DNA from: JAUUSJ01 sp051880475
Lineage (GTDB): Bacteria > Bacillota > Clostridia > Lachnospirales > Lachnospiraceae
Direction: 5' to 3'
Length of the DNA: 11,780 bases
NCBI GenBank assembly: GCA_051880475.1
Contig: JBJEOA010000033.1
Location: 1 to 11,780 of the forward strand
Part shown: positions 1 through 7,264 of the stretch, one piece after another
How positions within the stretch are numbered: position 1 is the stretch's first letter
How the letters are laid out: every line of letters starts with the position of its first letter
Translations under genes and position numbers: made by a program
Notes under the pieces: generated by a model
Told to the model about the DNA's origin: nothing
The model's input: the letters and a program-made list of their open reading frames with translations, nothing else
Databases searched by the model: none

Positions 1-186
1 TTAATAGAATGCGAAAATAATCAAATAAAATGGAAAGCTGGAGAAGAGCTTTTTTTCTTTTTGATCTTATTTGGAGATAATATTGTATATTTTTTTCAAT
101 ATTTGCAGGCATTTCATCAGATAGGAGTACAAGGTATTGGAAAATATGCTTCGAAATATAATATTGGTAGTTATCAGCTTTATTAA
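1..186 (+). pseudogene. cas6: cas6-like fragment, truncated at its 3' side (5' end outside window)
   Basis: Frame 1 is open from the first base to a TAA at 184-186 and encodes 61 residues with no start in the window. The peptide contains KWKAGEELFFFLILFGDN, then VYFFQYLQAFHQIG and GVQGIGKYASKYNIG. This pattern (KxGEELxFxLILxG, about 17 residues, then a glycine-rich GxxGIGK loop) resembles the middle of type III-associated Cas6 endoribonucleases (PF10040/COG5551), which cut pre-crRNA within the repeat. In that family roughly another 120-150 residues normally follow, ending in a second glycine-rich loop. Here the frame stops at once and I find no continuation in the other frames up to the nuclease remnant at 260. 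Cas6 would suit the type III operon downstream. I infer that it is a broken gene; its 5' half and any catalytic His cannot be judged. Confidence 0.68.
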
Positions 187-259
187 AAAGAGTTTGCGTC
201 GAAGATGTGTTGATGTTTTGCAGGAAATTGCTGTGATTGATTACAAACAGGTAGCATAA

Positions 260-844
260 AGGATATCTGTAATTGAAAAATTGAACAACACAGAAGTAGA
301 AGTATCCTTTTTCAGACCAAAGTTTTATGTAATTTATACGGGCAATCGAAAGGAGCGTCCATAACATCTTACGCTGTCAGAAGAATTTTTTGATGGTCGA
401 AAGAGTGCATTGGAAGTTACGGTCAATATGCTTTATGATGGAAAGCAAGGTGATATCATCAGCCAGTATGTGGCTTTTACAAAGGTATATCAAGAGCAGA
501 TTAGAAAATACGGAAAAACGAAGAAAGCTGTGTTGGAGACAATCCGTATCTGTAAGGATGAAAATGTATTGAAGTCATATTTAGAGAGCCGTGAAAAGGA
601 GGTTGTGGATATTATGATGACATTATTTAATAAAGAACAGGTCCTTGAGGCTTATGTAGAAGAAGAGCGACAAGCTGCAAGAAGTGAAGGTAAAATAGAA
701 GGCAAAATAGAAGGTAAAATGCAGCAAAAAAGAGAAACGGTGCTTAATCTTTACAATATGGGAATGAAAGAAGATTTTATTGCTAAAGCCACAAATATCA
801 GTATTGACCTTGTGAGGCGGTGGCTTGGCTTAGCAATCTCATAA
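260..844 (+). pseudogene. Rpn-family / PD-(D/E)XK nuclease-transposase remnant
   Basis: One frame runs from 260 to the TAA at 842-844, broken only by an in-frame TAA at 362-364. The upstream part reads EVSFFRPKFYVIYTGNRKERP and the downstream part HLTLSEEFFDGRKSALEV, then VNMLYDGKQGDIISQY. This is the usual order of the YxVFYNG...LxLSDAF...E segment of Rpn/PDDEXK_2 transposase-associated nucleases common in Lachnospiraceae. The C-terminal part (from a possible TTG at 410, 144 residues) has the family's helical region, an EGK-rich repeat, and a final helix-turn-helix-like segment (FIAKATNISIDLVRRWLG). The N-terminal catalytic PD-(D/E)XK residues are missing, and stops lie at 257-259 and 362-364, so it is almost certainly inactive. 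It sits directly behind the cut cas6 fragment. The bases between them (187-259) hold no recognisable gene. Confidence 0.78.
686..721 (+). repeat. 12-bp tandem repeat, three copies, in the nuclease remnant
   Basis: Three adjacent 12-base units of the form GAAGGTAAAATA encode EGKI-EGKI-EGKM. Unit 2 has C for T at one site and unit 3 ends in G. EGx repeats in the same place are a habit of Rpn-type proteins and tend to change copy number by slippage. Confidence 0.85.
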
Positions 845-1103
845 AGGAAGAGGGATGTCTAAGAAGTATTCATTGGATAAAGGTTAGTAAGTGCTTCAAA
901 AAAGAGTGTCTAGAATCCTTTAATATGAAAAAATTTGAAAATAAAATTGAAGAATGGTTTGTTGGAATACATAGGAAAGTAGGATATAGATACTACATTG
1001 ACTCTTATTTCATTATAAAGAGCTTGTAACAATTCTAATTTACGATTTGCATCTGTTTTTATTCCTTAAACAGATGACAATGAATAATATAAAGTCACAG
1101 AAA
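845..1103. other. Gene-free decayed flank
   Basis: No credible gene is seen. An open stretch at 820-1029 (69 codons) overlaps the end of the nuclease remnant in another frame, has no ribosome binding site and resembles no family I know. The sequence is AT-rich and reads as worn-out flanking DNA between the nuclease remnant and the terminator hairpin. Confidence 0.5.
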
Positions 1104-1152
1104 AAGAGGCTGTCACCTTAACGATTTTTAATCGTTAAGGTGACAGCCTCTT
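1104..1152 (-). terminator. Strong rho-independent terminator hairpin
   Basis: The arms at 1104-1126 and 1130-1152 are perfectly complementary (23 bp, core AGAGGCTGTCACCTTAACGA) around a 3-base loop. Read on the minus strand, the hairpin is followed by TTTTTCTG, so it forms a classic terminator about 21 bases past the stop of the small minus-strand gene. On the plus strand only two T residues follow, so termination in that direction is less certain, although a stem this long could still insulate the cas operon from the left flank. Confidence 0.85.
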
Positions 1153-1173
1153 ACTGGATTATTGTTCTATTCT

Positions 1174-1368
1174 TTATTTAAAATTGGAAAAAATTAGTAT
1201 AATAGCGAGTGCCATCACACTAATAATACATAATAGATTCAAATGTGTACCTTGAGCAATGTTAAAAAAAGAAGAGTATAAATGGATAAACATTCTCTCA
1301 CCATATGTACTAAGAATAAACAATAATAATTCCTTAATGTTTTTGTTTTGCCAAATTTTTTTTTCCAT
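1174..1368 (-). CDS. Small single-pass membrane protein, unknown function
   Basis: This encodes 64 residues starting MEKKIWQNKNIKELLLF. The start is fixed by a near-perfect Shine-Dalgarno, AGGAGGTG on the minus strand at 1374-1381, five bases before the ATG. A longer reading from 1404 would place that site inside the gene, so I reject it. The N-terminal half is basic and then aromatic and amphipathic (ILSTYGERMFIHLYSSFF). Residues about 44-61 (NLLCIISVMALAIILIFS) form one predicted membrane helix, with a short SNFK tail. The good ribosome binding site and the dedicated terminator at 1104-1152 argue that it is a real one-gene transcript, divergent from the cas operon. I recognise no family. 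It could be a toxin-like small membrane protein or the end of a decayed larger gene; nothing in the sequence decides between these. Confidence 0.55.
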   Translation of the reverse strand: MEKKIWQNKNIKELLLFILSTYGERMFIHLYSSFFNIAQGTHLNLLCIISVMALAIILIFSNFK

Positions 1369-1772
1369 AATTACACCTCCTAATATAGAAATAAATTGTG
1401 TCATATTGAAGCAATTTATCGAATTAGTTATATTAATGGAGATAATATTATAAGATTAAAATTCAGCAAAAAAGTAATATTAAGGTCAAAATAAAAACAT
1501 CGCTATTGTTATACTCTTAAAGACAGTATATCAAAATATTTATAATTAAGCAAGGGTTTTGAATTATTTTTTTACAAATATAATATGTGTTGAATTTAAA
1601 ATATTAGTTTATATTTTAGACAGTTTAGAAATTTAAATTGATGTAGAAAAATATTCTAATATGATTATGATATATTAATAAATAATAATTGTAATACTGA
1701 TGGACTTGTGCTAAAATTGAAGTAAAACATCAACAATATATACTATTAAAATATTGTTATAAGGAGATTTTT
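1369..1772. other. Divergent AT-rich intergenic region
   Basis: About 400 bases lie between the minus-strand small gene and cas10. No gene, tRNA or long repeat is seen. The left end carries the small gene's ribosome binding site (1374-1381) and the right end carries cas10's (AAGGAG, 1761-1766). Promoter-like sequences for the cas operon lie at 1638-1665 (TTGATG, 16 bases, TATGAT) and, better, at 1689-1717. Confidence 0.6.
1689..1717 (+). promoter_or_regulatory. Candidate sigma-A promoter of the cas operon
   Basis: TTGTAA (1689-1694) and TAAAAT (1712-1717) are 17 bases apart, with TG at 1709-1710 giving an extended -10 (TGCTAAAAT). Transcription would start near 1724, leaving about 50 bases of 5' leader before the cas10 ATG. 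It is the best-shaped promoter in the gap, but AT-rich DNA gives many chance matches. Confidence 0.5.
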
Positions 1773-3353
1773 ATGCAAAATGGACAAGAAGTTTTAGTGA
1801 TGTATGATATCAGAGAAATTCAAAAATATATTTTTCGTACTAATAAAGTAAAAGATATTATAGGTGCATCTATTTTAGTGGAAGGAATTTTAGAGAAAGG
1901 GATTAGCGAATGTGAAAAGAAAAATTCTGATATAAAGGTGAAGAGAGTTTTTATTGGTGGGGGAAATGCTTCGGTAATCTATAAAAATAGAGAAGAAGCG
2001 AGACGAATGAATCGCAGTTTGGCGAAATGGATTTTGGAGCAGACTTATTCTCTCCAGTTAGCAACTGCTATAGTAGAGAGAACAGATGATTATGCCACGG
2101 ATTATGTAAACGTACAAAAAGAGATGGCTAGAGTAAAGAAGAAAATGAGCTATGCGGGGTATTTTGGGGCATTGCCAATCGTGGAAAGAGAAGCTTCTAC
2201 TGGTCTTGCTATTACATCAGAAGTACAAGGTCCAACTGGAATAGAAAGGGTAAGTAGAGAGACTTATCTAAAAAGAGAAAAACTGACTGAGAAAGGAATA
2301 AAATTTGATGATTTAGTGGATCAAAAAGGAGAAGATAGTACACTTGCACTTGTTCATATTGATGGCAATAGTATGGGAAAGAAAATTGAGAGATTGATAA
2401 AAGGGGAACAAGACTATGAAAAGATAATGAAAGAAATTTCTCAAAATATAAACCAGAGTTTTTTTAAGGCTTTTGAAGAGATGGAGAAAAGACAGAAAGA
2501 ATGGGCAAAAAAGACAAAAGGAGAAGATGAGAAAAAATGTTATATTAGAAAAATTATATTGGCGGGAGATGATATTACCTTTGTCTGTACTGCTAAAATA
2601 GCACTTTCTCTCGTACAAACCTTTGTATATGCTTTGAGTGATAAAGTATTATATGGAGAAAAAAATGCAGAAAATTTAGAACAAAATGGTTTTAGTATAT
2701 GTGCAGGTATTGCATATATGCATAGTCATTTCCCTTTTCGAGATGCCTATGAGATAGCGGAACAATGTTGTGAGAATGCGAAGAAAAGAGCAAAGGAAGC
2801 AGAACATAAAGTGGATGGTATGATTGGAAATTGGGTTGATTTCCAAATATGTAGAGATGTACAAACGATGTATTTAAAGGAAAATAGAGAGAAAAATTAT
2901 CGATTGCCAGATGGAAAATATTTACTTCGCCGTCCTTATTATATTCCATATGTGATGGAAGGAAAGAAGTTTAAGGAGATGAATGAGAAAAACCAAAAAT
3001 TTTCCTTTGACATTTTAAAAGAACAGATTCATCTTCTTGTGAATGATGAAAAGTCTGGTGAAAGTGGAATGGTGAAGTCTAATTTACAAGAATTACGGAA
3101 TACATATCCTCTCGGAGAACATGCAATGGATGAATTACTCACCTTTTTTAAATCAAGAAATAAAACCTTTTTATCACGTGTGAAAAGGGAAATTCAAGAT
3201 GATACTAGAGAAGTATTATCGGAAAAGCCTTTTGATAAAGAGGGGATTGCGACTTGGTATGATGCATTAGAGATATATGAACTATTTACAGATATAGGGG
3301 AGGGGAAAGAGAATGAAGAAGCAATATCAAATAAAAATCAAATTATTGAGTGA
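1773..3353 (+). CDS. cas10: Cas10, HD-less type III-D signature subunit (cOA synthase)
   Basis: This is the large subunit of the type III effector. In the family, target RNA binding switches on a palm domain that makes cyclic oligoadenylate from ATP. The 526-residue protein begins almost directly with the first palm-like domain (LVMYDIREIQKYIF at 8-21, then KDIIGAS), with no N-terminal HD nuclease domain, so it is short for Cas10. A Cmr2-type strand with HIDGNSMGK lies at 195-203. The active-site motif is ILAGDDITF at 262-270: AGDD replaces the usual GGDD, with both metal-binding aspartates (266, 267) kept. A further palm segment, SICAGIAYMHSHFPF, lies at 308-322, followed by a helical region (about 325-510, domain D4-like). 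The start is supported by AAGGAG six bases upstream. The gene overlaps the next by 41 bases. By inference it signals rather than cutting DNA itself. Confidence 0.9.
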   Translation: MQNGQEVLVMYDIREIQKYIFRTNKVKDIIGASILVEGILEKGISECEKKNSDIKVKRVFIGGGNASVIYKNREEARRMNRSLAKWILEQTYSLQLATAIVERTDDYATDYVNVQKEMARVKKKMSYAGYFGALPIVEREASTGLAITSEVQGPTGIERVSRETYLKREKLTEKGIKFDDLVDQKGEDSTLALVHIDGNSMGKKIERLIKGEQDYEKIMKEISQNINQSFFKAFEEMEKRQKEWAKKTKGEDEKKCYIRKIILAGDDITFVCTAKIALSLVQTFVYALSDKVLYGEKNAENLEQNGFSICAGIAYMHSHFPFRDAYEIAEQCCENAKKRAKEAEHKVDGMIGNWVDFQICRDVQTMYLKENREKNYRLPDGKYLLRRPYYIPYVMEGKKFKEMNEKNQKFSFDILKEQIHLLVNDEKSGESGMVKSNLQELRNTYPLGEHAMDELLTFFKSRNKTFLSRVKREIQDDTREVLSEKPFDKEGIATWYDALEIYELFTDIGEGKENEEAISNKNQIIE

Positions 3354-5451
3354 TGGATGTCCCTCATCGGGAGAGGTATATAATAGTACTGTGGATGTGG
3401 AAATTGATTATGATTCTCTTGGATTTCCCTATCTATCCGCAAAGCGCATTAAGGGATGCTTGCGAGAAACTGCTCTTTTTCTGAGAGAGTGGGGAATGGA
3501 TATTCCTGTGGAAGAGATTTTTGGAAAAGAGGGAAATTCGAAAGGAAATTTACGTCTAGAAAGTGCCAAGTTAGAAGATTATGAGTCTATGAGAGCGGAA
3601 ATTGAAAAATATAAAGGATTTGGAATTGGACATCCACAAAACGTTTTAAAATATTTCTCTTATATAAGAACACAGACTGCTATGGAAAATGGGGTGGCAA
3701 AGTCCACGAGTCTTCGAGTTTTGCGTGTATTAAAAAAAGGCTTAGTTTTTGAGGCAAATATAAGTATAGATGAGAAATATAAAGAATATCTAGCAAATAT
3801 TTGTAAATGTACGAGAAATATAGGATTAAATCGTACGAGAGGACTAGGTGAAGTTGAAATTTTTTTGGTTGATAAATCGCATCTATCAGAAGAAAAAAAG
3901 GAATTTGAGAAAAAGAAACTACCAGAAGGTTACGAGAAAATTGAAAAAGAGAAATTAGAAGATGGAAAATATTATCGTCTTTTCTATCGTTTAAGACTTT
4001 TAGAACCAGTTATTTTAAAGACTGCGGATAAGGGGCAAGAAAAAACAGAAGATTATATTCAGGGAGCAAAAATATTAGGTGTTTTAGCTGGGAAAATGGG
4101 AAACAAAATTTATCAAGATTTAACAAAGGAAGAAAATATGATTTGTTCTAATTTGTATATTGCAGATGACAATATTCGTCATATACCAGCACCGGCTTCT
4201 ATGTGTTATCAAAAGGATCAAGGAACAGAAGATATATATGATTTGGCAGCAGGATATCAACCTGATGTGCAAGTAAATGGACTTGGGAATAAATATATAA
4301 GTGAGAAAAAAGGAAAATTATCGGTATTATCAGTAAATATGCAAATTCGATACCATCATTCTAGACCTGATGACAAGTCTGTGGGAAGAGCAAGGGGAGA
4401 CGGAAAGGGAGAATTATATCAACTCTCTAGTCTCACAGAGGGACAGATATTTGCTGGATTTATACAGGGAAATAAAAAACAGATTGAAAAAGTCATAGAG
4501 CAATTTAAGTATATGAAAAATTTTACTATTGGATATGGAAATGCCTCAGAATATGGAAAGGTAGAATTATATATTGATGGAGTAAAAGAATATAATGTTT
4601 TGGAAGATAAAAAATTAGAATTATATAGTACGAATGGATTGAAGAAAGGAAATGAGAAACAAGCTCTTGAATTTCTAGTTTATTTTGTCTCACCAGTAAT
4701 TGTATATAATGATATGGGAATGTGTTCATATCAAATAGAAGATATACGAAAGGAAATGATTCGATATCTGAATTTAGAAGAAGGATTGGAAATAAATGAG
4801 GAAAAAATCTATCTCTCATATACAATTATTGGTGGCTGGCAGACTATGTGGAAAAGACCAAAGCAAATAATTCGAGTTTTGGATAAAGGAACTGTTCTTA
4901 CTCTTCGAGTAGAAAGTGAAGATTCTATCTGTTTGCCAACAAAGTCCGTATTTTTAGGGGAGAGAACAGCAGAGGGATATGGAGAAGTAAAATTTCTTCC
5001 GATTCCCGAAAAGAAACAGTGGAAAGATATCTCTTTTGAGAATCAAAAAGAAGATAAGATTGATTTGGTGAACAAAATTCAAATGCCAGAAAAGAAAAAT
5101 GATACTGAAATAGAGCTTATAAAAGGATTAAAGGAGATAGAAGAAAAGGAATTTTTAAAGAAAAAAGGACGAGAAGCGGCAGAAAAATTAAAAGGAATAG
5201 AAGCTAGTACGGTAAATAGGTTATTGTTGACGCTTCAAGAGCAAAAAACAAAACAGAATTTTTTCAATGTTAGTAACTCGATAAGAAAAGAAAATAAAAA
5301 AGCACAGGCAGAGGAAATAAAAGAACAAATAGATAAGATGCCAAGTTGTATTTATGTAGAAGGCGAAAAGGCATTCTATATTTTTACAAAAGCTTTATTG
5401 TTACAACTAAAATATAAATTAAAAGCAGAGGAGGGGAATAAGAATGAGTAG
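3313..5451 (+). CDS. cas7-5-11: Cas7-Cas5-Cas11 fusion, type III-Dv/III-D2 effector subunit
   Basis: The protein has 712 residues in three parts. Residues 1 to about 190 form a Cas7-type RAMP domain: VDVEIDYDSLGFPYLSAKRIKG at 27-48 aligns with the Csm3 catalytic loop plus the (P)GxxxKG turn, making Asp28 the candidate RNase residue, and NRTRGLGEVEI at 173-183 is the glycine-rich end. Residues about 215-565 match Csx10-type Cas5: LLEPVILKTADKG, TEDYIQGAKILGVLAG at 245-260, RARGDGKGELY and FAGFIQG near 360-386, and the final ERTAEGYGEVKFLP at 550-563. Residues about 595-705 are charged and helical, as expected of Cas11. The order equals that described for the Synechocystis III-Dv fusion, which covers one target-cleaving Cas7, the crRNA-handle-binding Cas5 and a small subunit. 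GGGGAGGGG (3297-3305) precedes the ATG. The start lies inside cas10, so translation is probably coupled. The Cas11 assignment rests on position and composition only. Confidence 0.85.
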   Translation: MKKQYQIKIKLLSDGCPSSGEVYNSTVDVEIDYDSLGFPYLSAKRIKGCLRETALFLREWGMDIPVEEIFGKEGNSKGNLRLESAKLEDYESMRAEIEKYKGFGIGHPQNVLKYFSYIRTQTAMENGVAKSTSLRVLRVLKKGLVFEANISIDEKYKEYLANICKCTRNIGLNRTRGLGEVEIFLVDKSHLSEEKKEFEKKKLPEGYEKIEKEKLEDGKYYRLFYRLRLLEPVILKTADKGQEKTEDYIQGAKILGVLAGKMGNKIYQDLTKEENMICSNLYIADDNIRHIPAPASMCYQKDQGTEDIYDLAAGYQPDVQVNGLGNKYISEKKGKLSVLSVNMQIRYHHSRPDDKSVGRARGDGKGELYQLSSLTEGQIFAGFIQGNKKQIEKVIEQFKYMKNFTIGYGNASEYGKVELYIDGVKEYNVLEDKKLELYSTNGLKKGNEKQALEFLVYFVSPVIVYNDMGMCSYQIEDIRKEMIRYLNLEEGLEINEEKIYLSYTIIGGWQTMWKRPKQIIRVLDKGTVLTLRVESEDSICLPTKSVFLGERTAEGYGEVKFLPIPEKKQWKDISFENQKEDKIDLVNKIQMPEKKNDTEIELIKGLKEIEEKEFLKKKGREAAEKLKGIEASTVNRLLLTLQEQKTKQNFFNVSNSIRKENKKAQAEEIKEQIDKMPSCIYVEGEKAFYIFTKALLLQLKYKLKAEEGNKNE

Positions 5452-6823
5452 CCTAGAAAAGAGAATTTACTACGCAATAGAGCTATCGCTTGTTACTCCT
5501 CTTTGTGTATCGAATGGAATAGAAGAGATGACAGATTGTGATGTGATAAGAAATTGGGATGGAGAGCCGTTTATTCCTGGAACTTCTTTTATGGGAGCTT
5601 TCCGAAATTTTTATGAGGATGTAAAGAAAAATACTGAAATTTCCATAGAGGAAATTTTTAGGAATTCTGACAAGAATACTGGAATTTCTATAGAGGAAAT
5701 TTTTGGAGATTCTGACGAAGATACTGGAAAAATGAGCCAGATTTGGATTTCGGACTTTTATTTTGATGATGAGGTTAGTATTGTAACTAGGGACGGTGTG
5801 CAGTTGGAAAATAAAGTCTCAGTACCTGAAGCAAAGTATGATTATGAAGTGATAGAGTACGGAAAAGGCACTTTATTTATGCAGTTACTAGTGTGGGATG
5901 AGAAAAAAGAGGAAGAATTACAAAGAGCAATGCATGTGATTATGATGGGCATTCAGTCAGGGGATATACGATTGGGAGCTCAAAAGAATAGAGGCTTGGG
6001 AAGACTTAAAATAGAAAAAATTTATTCTAAGAAATTTTCCAAAAGTAATTTAAAGGAATGGATTGATTTTACAAAAGAAAGCATAAAAAAGGAGGAAAAT
6101 AAATCAAATTTAAGTGATTATAAAGAAAAGTTTGTTTCTTATTATACTACGATAAAAATTCCTTTAAGACTTACAGGGGGACTTAGTATTCGTCAGTATT
6201 CCACAAAGGTAAATCAACCAGATTTTGTTTCCTTACAGAGAAAGATGAGTAAAAACCAAGAAGATGAAAAAGTGGTAATTTCTGGGAGTAGTTGGAAGGG
6301 AGCAATTCGAAGCAGAATGACGGAAATTTTAGAAGAAATTTTAGAGGAAATGGAAGGAAAGAAAGAATTAAAGAAAAAATTAAAGAACTCCTGTGAGGAG
6401 ATTTTTGGCTATGTAAAAAAAGTAGAGAAGAAAGCAAAAGCCTCTGATATGGCTGTAATGGAAAGTAAACTAGAAAAAAATACTTATATTCGAAGTACAA
6501 GAAATCAAGTGAGTCGTTTCGAAAATGCTACAGTGGATGGAGCACTTTATGAAGAACGGTGTGCTGTAGGAGGAGAGACGGAGTTAGAGATAAAAATCCG
6601 AAATGATAAAGGTAAATCAGACTGGTTTATTGGATTACTGATTCTGGCAATAAAGGATATTCAAAATGGATATTTGTCAATTGGTGGTGGGACAGCCATT
6701 GGAAGAGGAATATTTGAGAGTAATGGAAAAATTATAATATTAAATGGAAAGACGGAAAAGGAATATTATATAGAGAAGTTACGAGAAAAAATACAGGAAC
6801 AAAGTGGGGGTGAAATGGAATGA
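5444..6823 (+). CDS. cas7-2x: Cas7-2x: two fused Cas7-type RAMP domains
   Basis: This 459-residue backbone subunit has two RAMP modules. The first (1 to about 195) shows MTDCDVIRNWDGEPFIPGTS at 29-48 followed by FMGAFR, an EEIFGDSDEDTGKMSQIWISD stretch, and RLGAQKNRGLGRLKI at 176-190; Asp31 is the probable target-RNA cleaving residue. The second (about 230-440) shows LRLTGGLSIRQY, QPDFVSLQ at 258-265, VVISGSSWKGAIRSR at 277-291, and YLSIGGGTAIGRGIF at 410-424; Asp260 is its candidate catalytic residue. A two-Cas7 fusion of this kind is part of the III-Dv complex, where it holds the crRNA and cuts target RNA at 6-nt spacing. The gene overlaps its upstream neighbour by 8 bases (ATGAGTAG) and the downstream gene by ATGA. 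GAGGGG lies just before the start. Residues 63-92 are a tandem duplication (separate entry). Confidence 0.87.
   Translation: MSSLEKRIYYAIELSLVTPLCVSNGIEEMTDCDVIRNWDGEPFIPGTSFMGAFRNFYEDVKKNTEISIEEIFRNSDKNTGISIEEIFGDSDEDTGKMSQIWISDFYFDDEVSIVTRDGVQLENKVSVPEAKYDYEVIEYGKGTLFMQLLVWDEKKEEELQRAMHVIMMGIQSGDIRLGAQKNRGLGRLKIEKIYSKKFSKSNLKEWIDFTKESIKKEENKSNLSDYKEKFVSYYTTIKIPLRLTGGLSIRQYSTKVNQPDFVSLQRKMSKNQEDEKVVISGSSWKGAIRSRMTEILEEILEEMEGKKELKKKLKNSCEEIFGYVKKVEKKAKASDMAVMESKLEKNTYIRSTRNQVSRFENATVDGALYEERCAVGGETELEIKIRNDKGKSDWFIGLLILAIKDIQNGYLSIGGGTAIGRGIFESNGKIIILNGKTEKEYYIEKLREKIQEQSGGEME
5630..5719 (+). repeat. 45-bp in-frame tandem duplication in cas7-2x
   Basis: Two adjacent 45-base units at 5630-5674 and 5675-5719 agree at 38 of 45 positions by my count. 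They encode NTEISIEEIFRNSDK and NTGISIEEIFGDSDE, and a stub of a third unit (DTG) follows. The second unit is the one matching the conserved Csm3-like EEIFG...GKMS segment, so the first is the likely added copy. The divergence shows that the duplication is not recent. Confidence 0.9.
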
Positions 6824-7245
6824 AATTAAGTCTGCAAAGAATAAATGAGGCTCCTGAGAAAGGAAAAGCATTAATTTATTTTCGTACTAGATTATACTAT
6901 GGGAGTTTTTCAAAAAAAGAAAAGGAAAAAGGAATAGAGTTGATGGCAAAAGGAGAGAACGAAATACTTTTATTAAATGGAAGTCAGGAGATAGATACGG
7001 TATTAGAACTCCATCTTTTTGATAAAGAAAAGGAATATCGAGCTGTATATTCTCAAGCTAGGAGAGAATATTTGGAAAATATTATTTCGGATAAATTAGA
7101 AGAAAAAGATTCTAAATTCCAAATATGTGAGGAATGCTATTTACTTTCAGGATATCAAGATGAAAAAATAGGTATCGTAAACTACATGCAGTTTAATGAA
7201 GAGGATATGTTATCACTTGTGAATTATCGATTATATCCAGTTTAG
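6820..7245 (+). CDS. csx19: Csx19-like type III-D subunit
   Basis: A 141-residue protein placed between Cas7-2x and the large Cas7, which is where Csx19 (TIGR03984) belongs in III-D loci. The sequence follows the family outline as I know it: an N-terminal KALIYFRTRLYYGSF at about 17-31, then a strand with LELHLFDKEKEYRAVYS at about 62-78, a RREYLENIISDKL arm-like stretch, then SGYQDEKIGIVNYMQF and a VNYRLYPV C-terminus. Csx19 is a structural subunit of the III-D complex with no known catalytic residues, and none is visible here. The ATG overlaps the stop of cas7-2x (ATGA), so the two are probably translated together. The family match is from remembered patterns and is weaker than for the RAMP genes; synteny supports it strongly. 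Confidence 0.72.
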   Translation: MKLSLQRINEAPEKGKALIYFRTRLYYGSFSKKEKEKGIELMAKGENEILLLNGSQEIDTVLELHLFDKEKEYRAVYSQARREYLENIISDKLEEKDSKFQICEECYLLSGYQDEKIGIVNYMQFNEEDMLSLVNYRLYPV

Positions 7246-7264
7246 TAAGCAAAGGAGAAGAAAA

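Noticed and set aside
820..1029. 69-codon plus-strand open frame after the nuclease remnant
   Set aside because: It overlaps the end of the remnant in another frame, has no ribosome binding site and no recognisable domain; it looks like chance.
1369..1404. Longer start for the minus-strand small gene (76 residues)
   Set aside because: The strong AGGAGGTG at 1374-1381 lies inside this extension and points to the ATG at 1368.
1638..1665. TTGATG-16-TATGAT as the main cas operon promoter
   Set aside because: Usable but weaker than the extended -10 promoter at 1689-1717, which has 17-base spacing; kept only as an alternative.
2722..2742. MHSHFPF in Cas10 as a possible HD-type metal site
   Set aside because: It lies in the second palm segment after SICAGIAY, not in an N-terminal HD domain, and no matching His-Asp pair is found.
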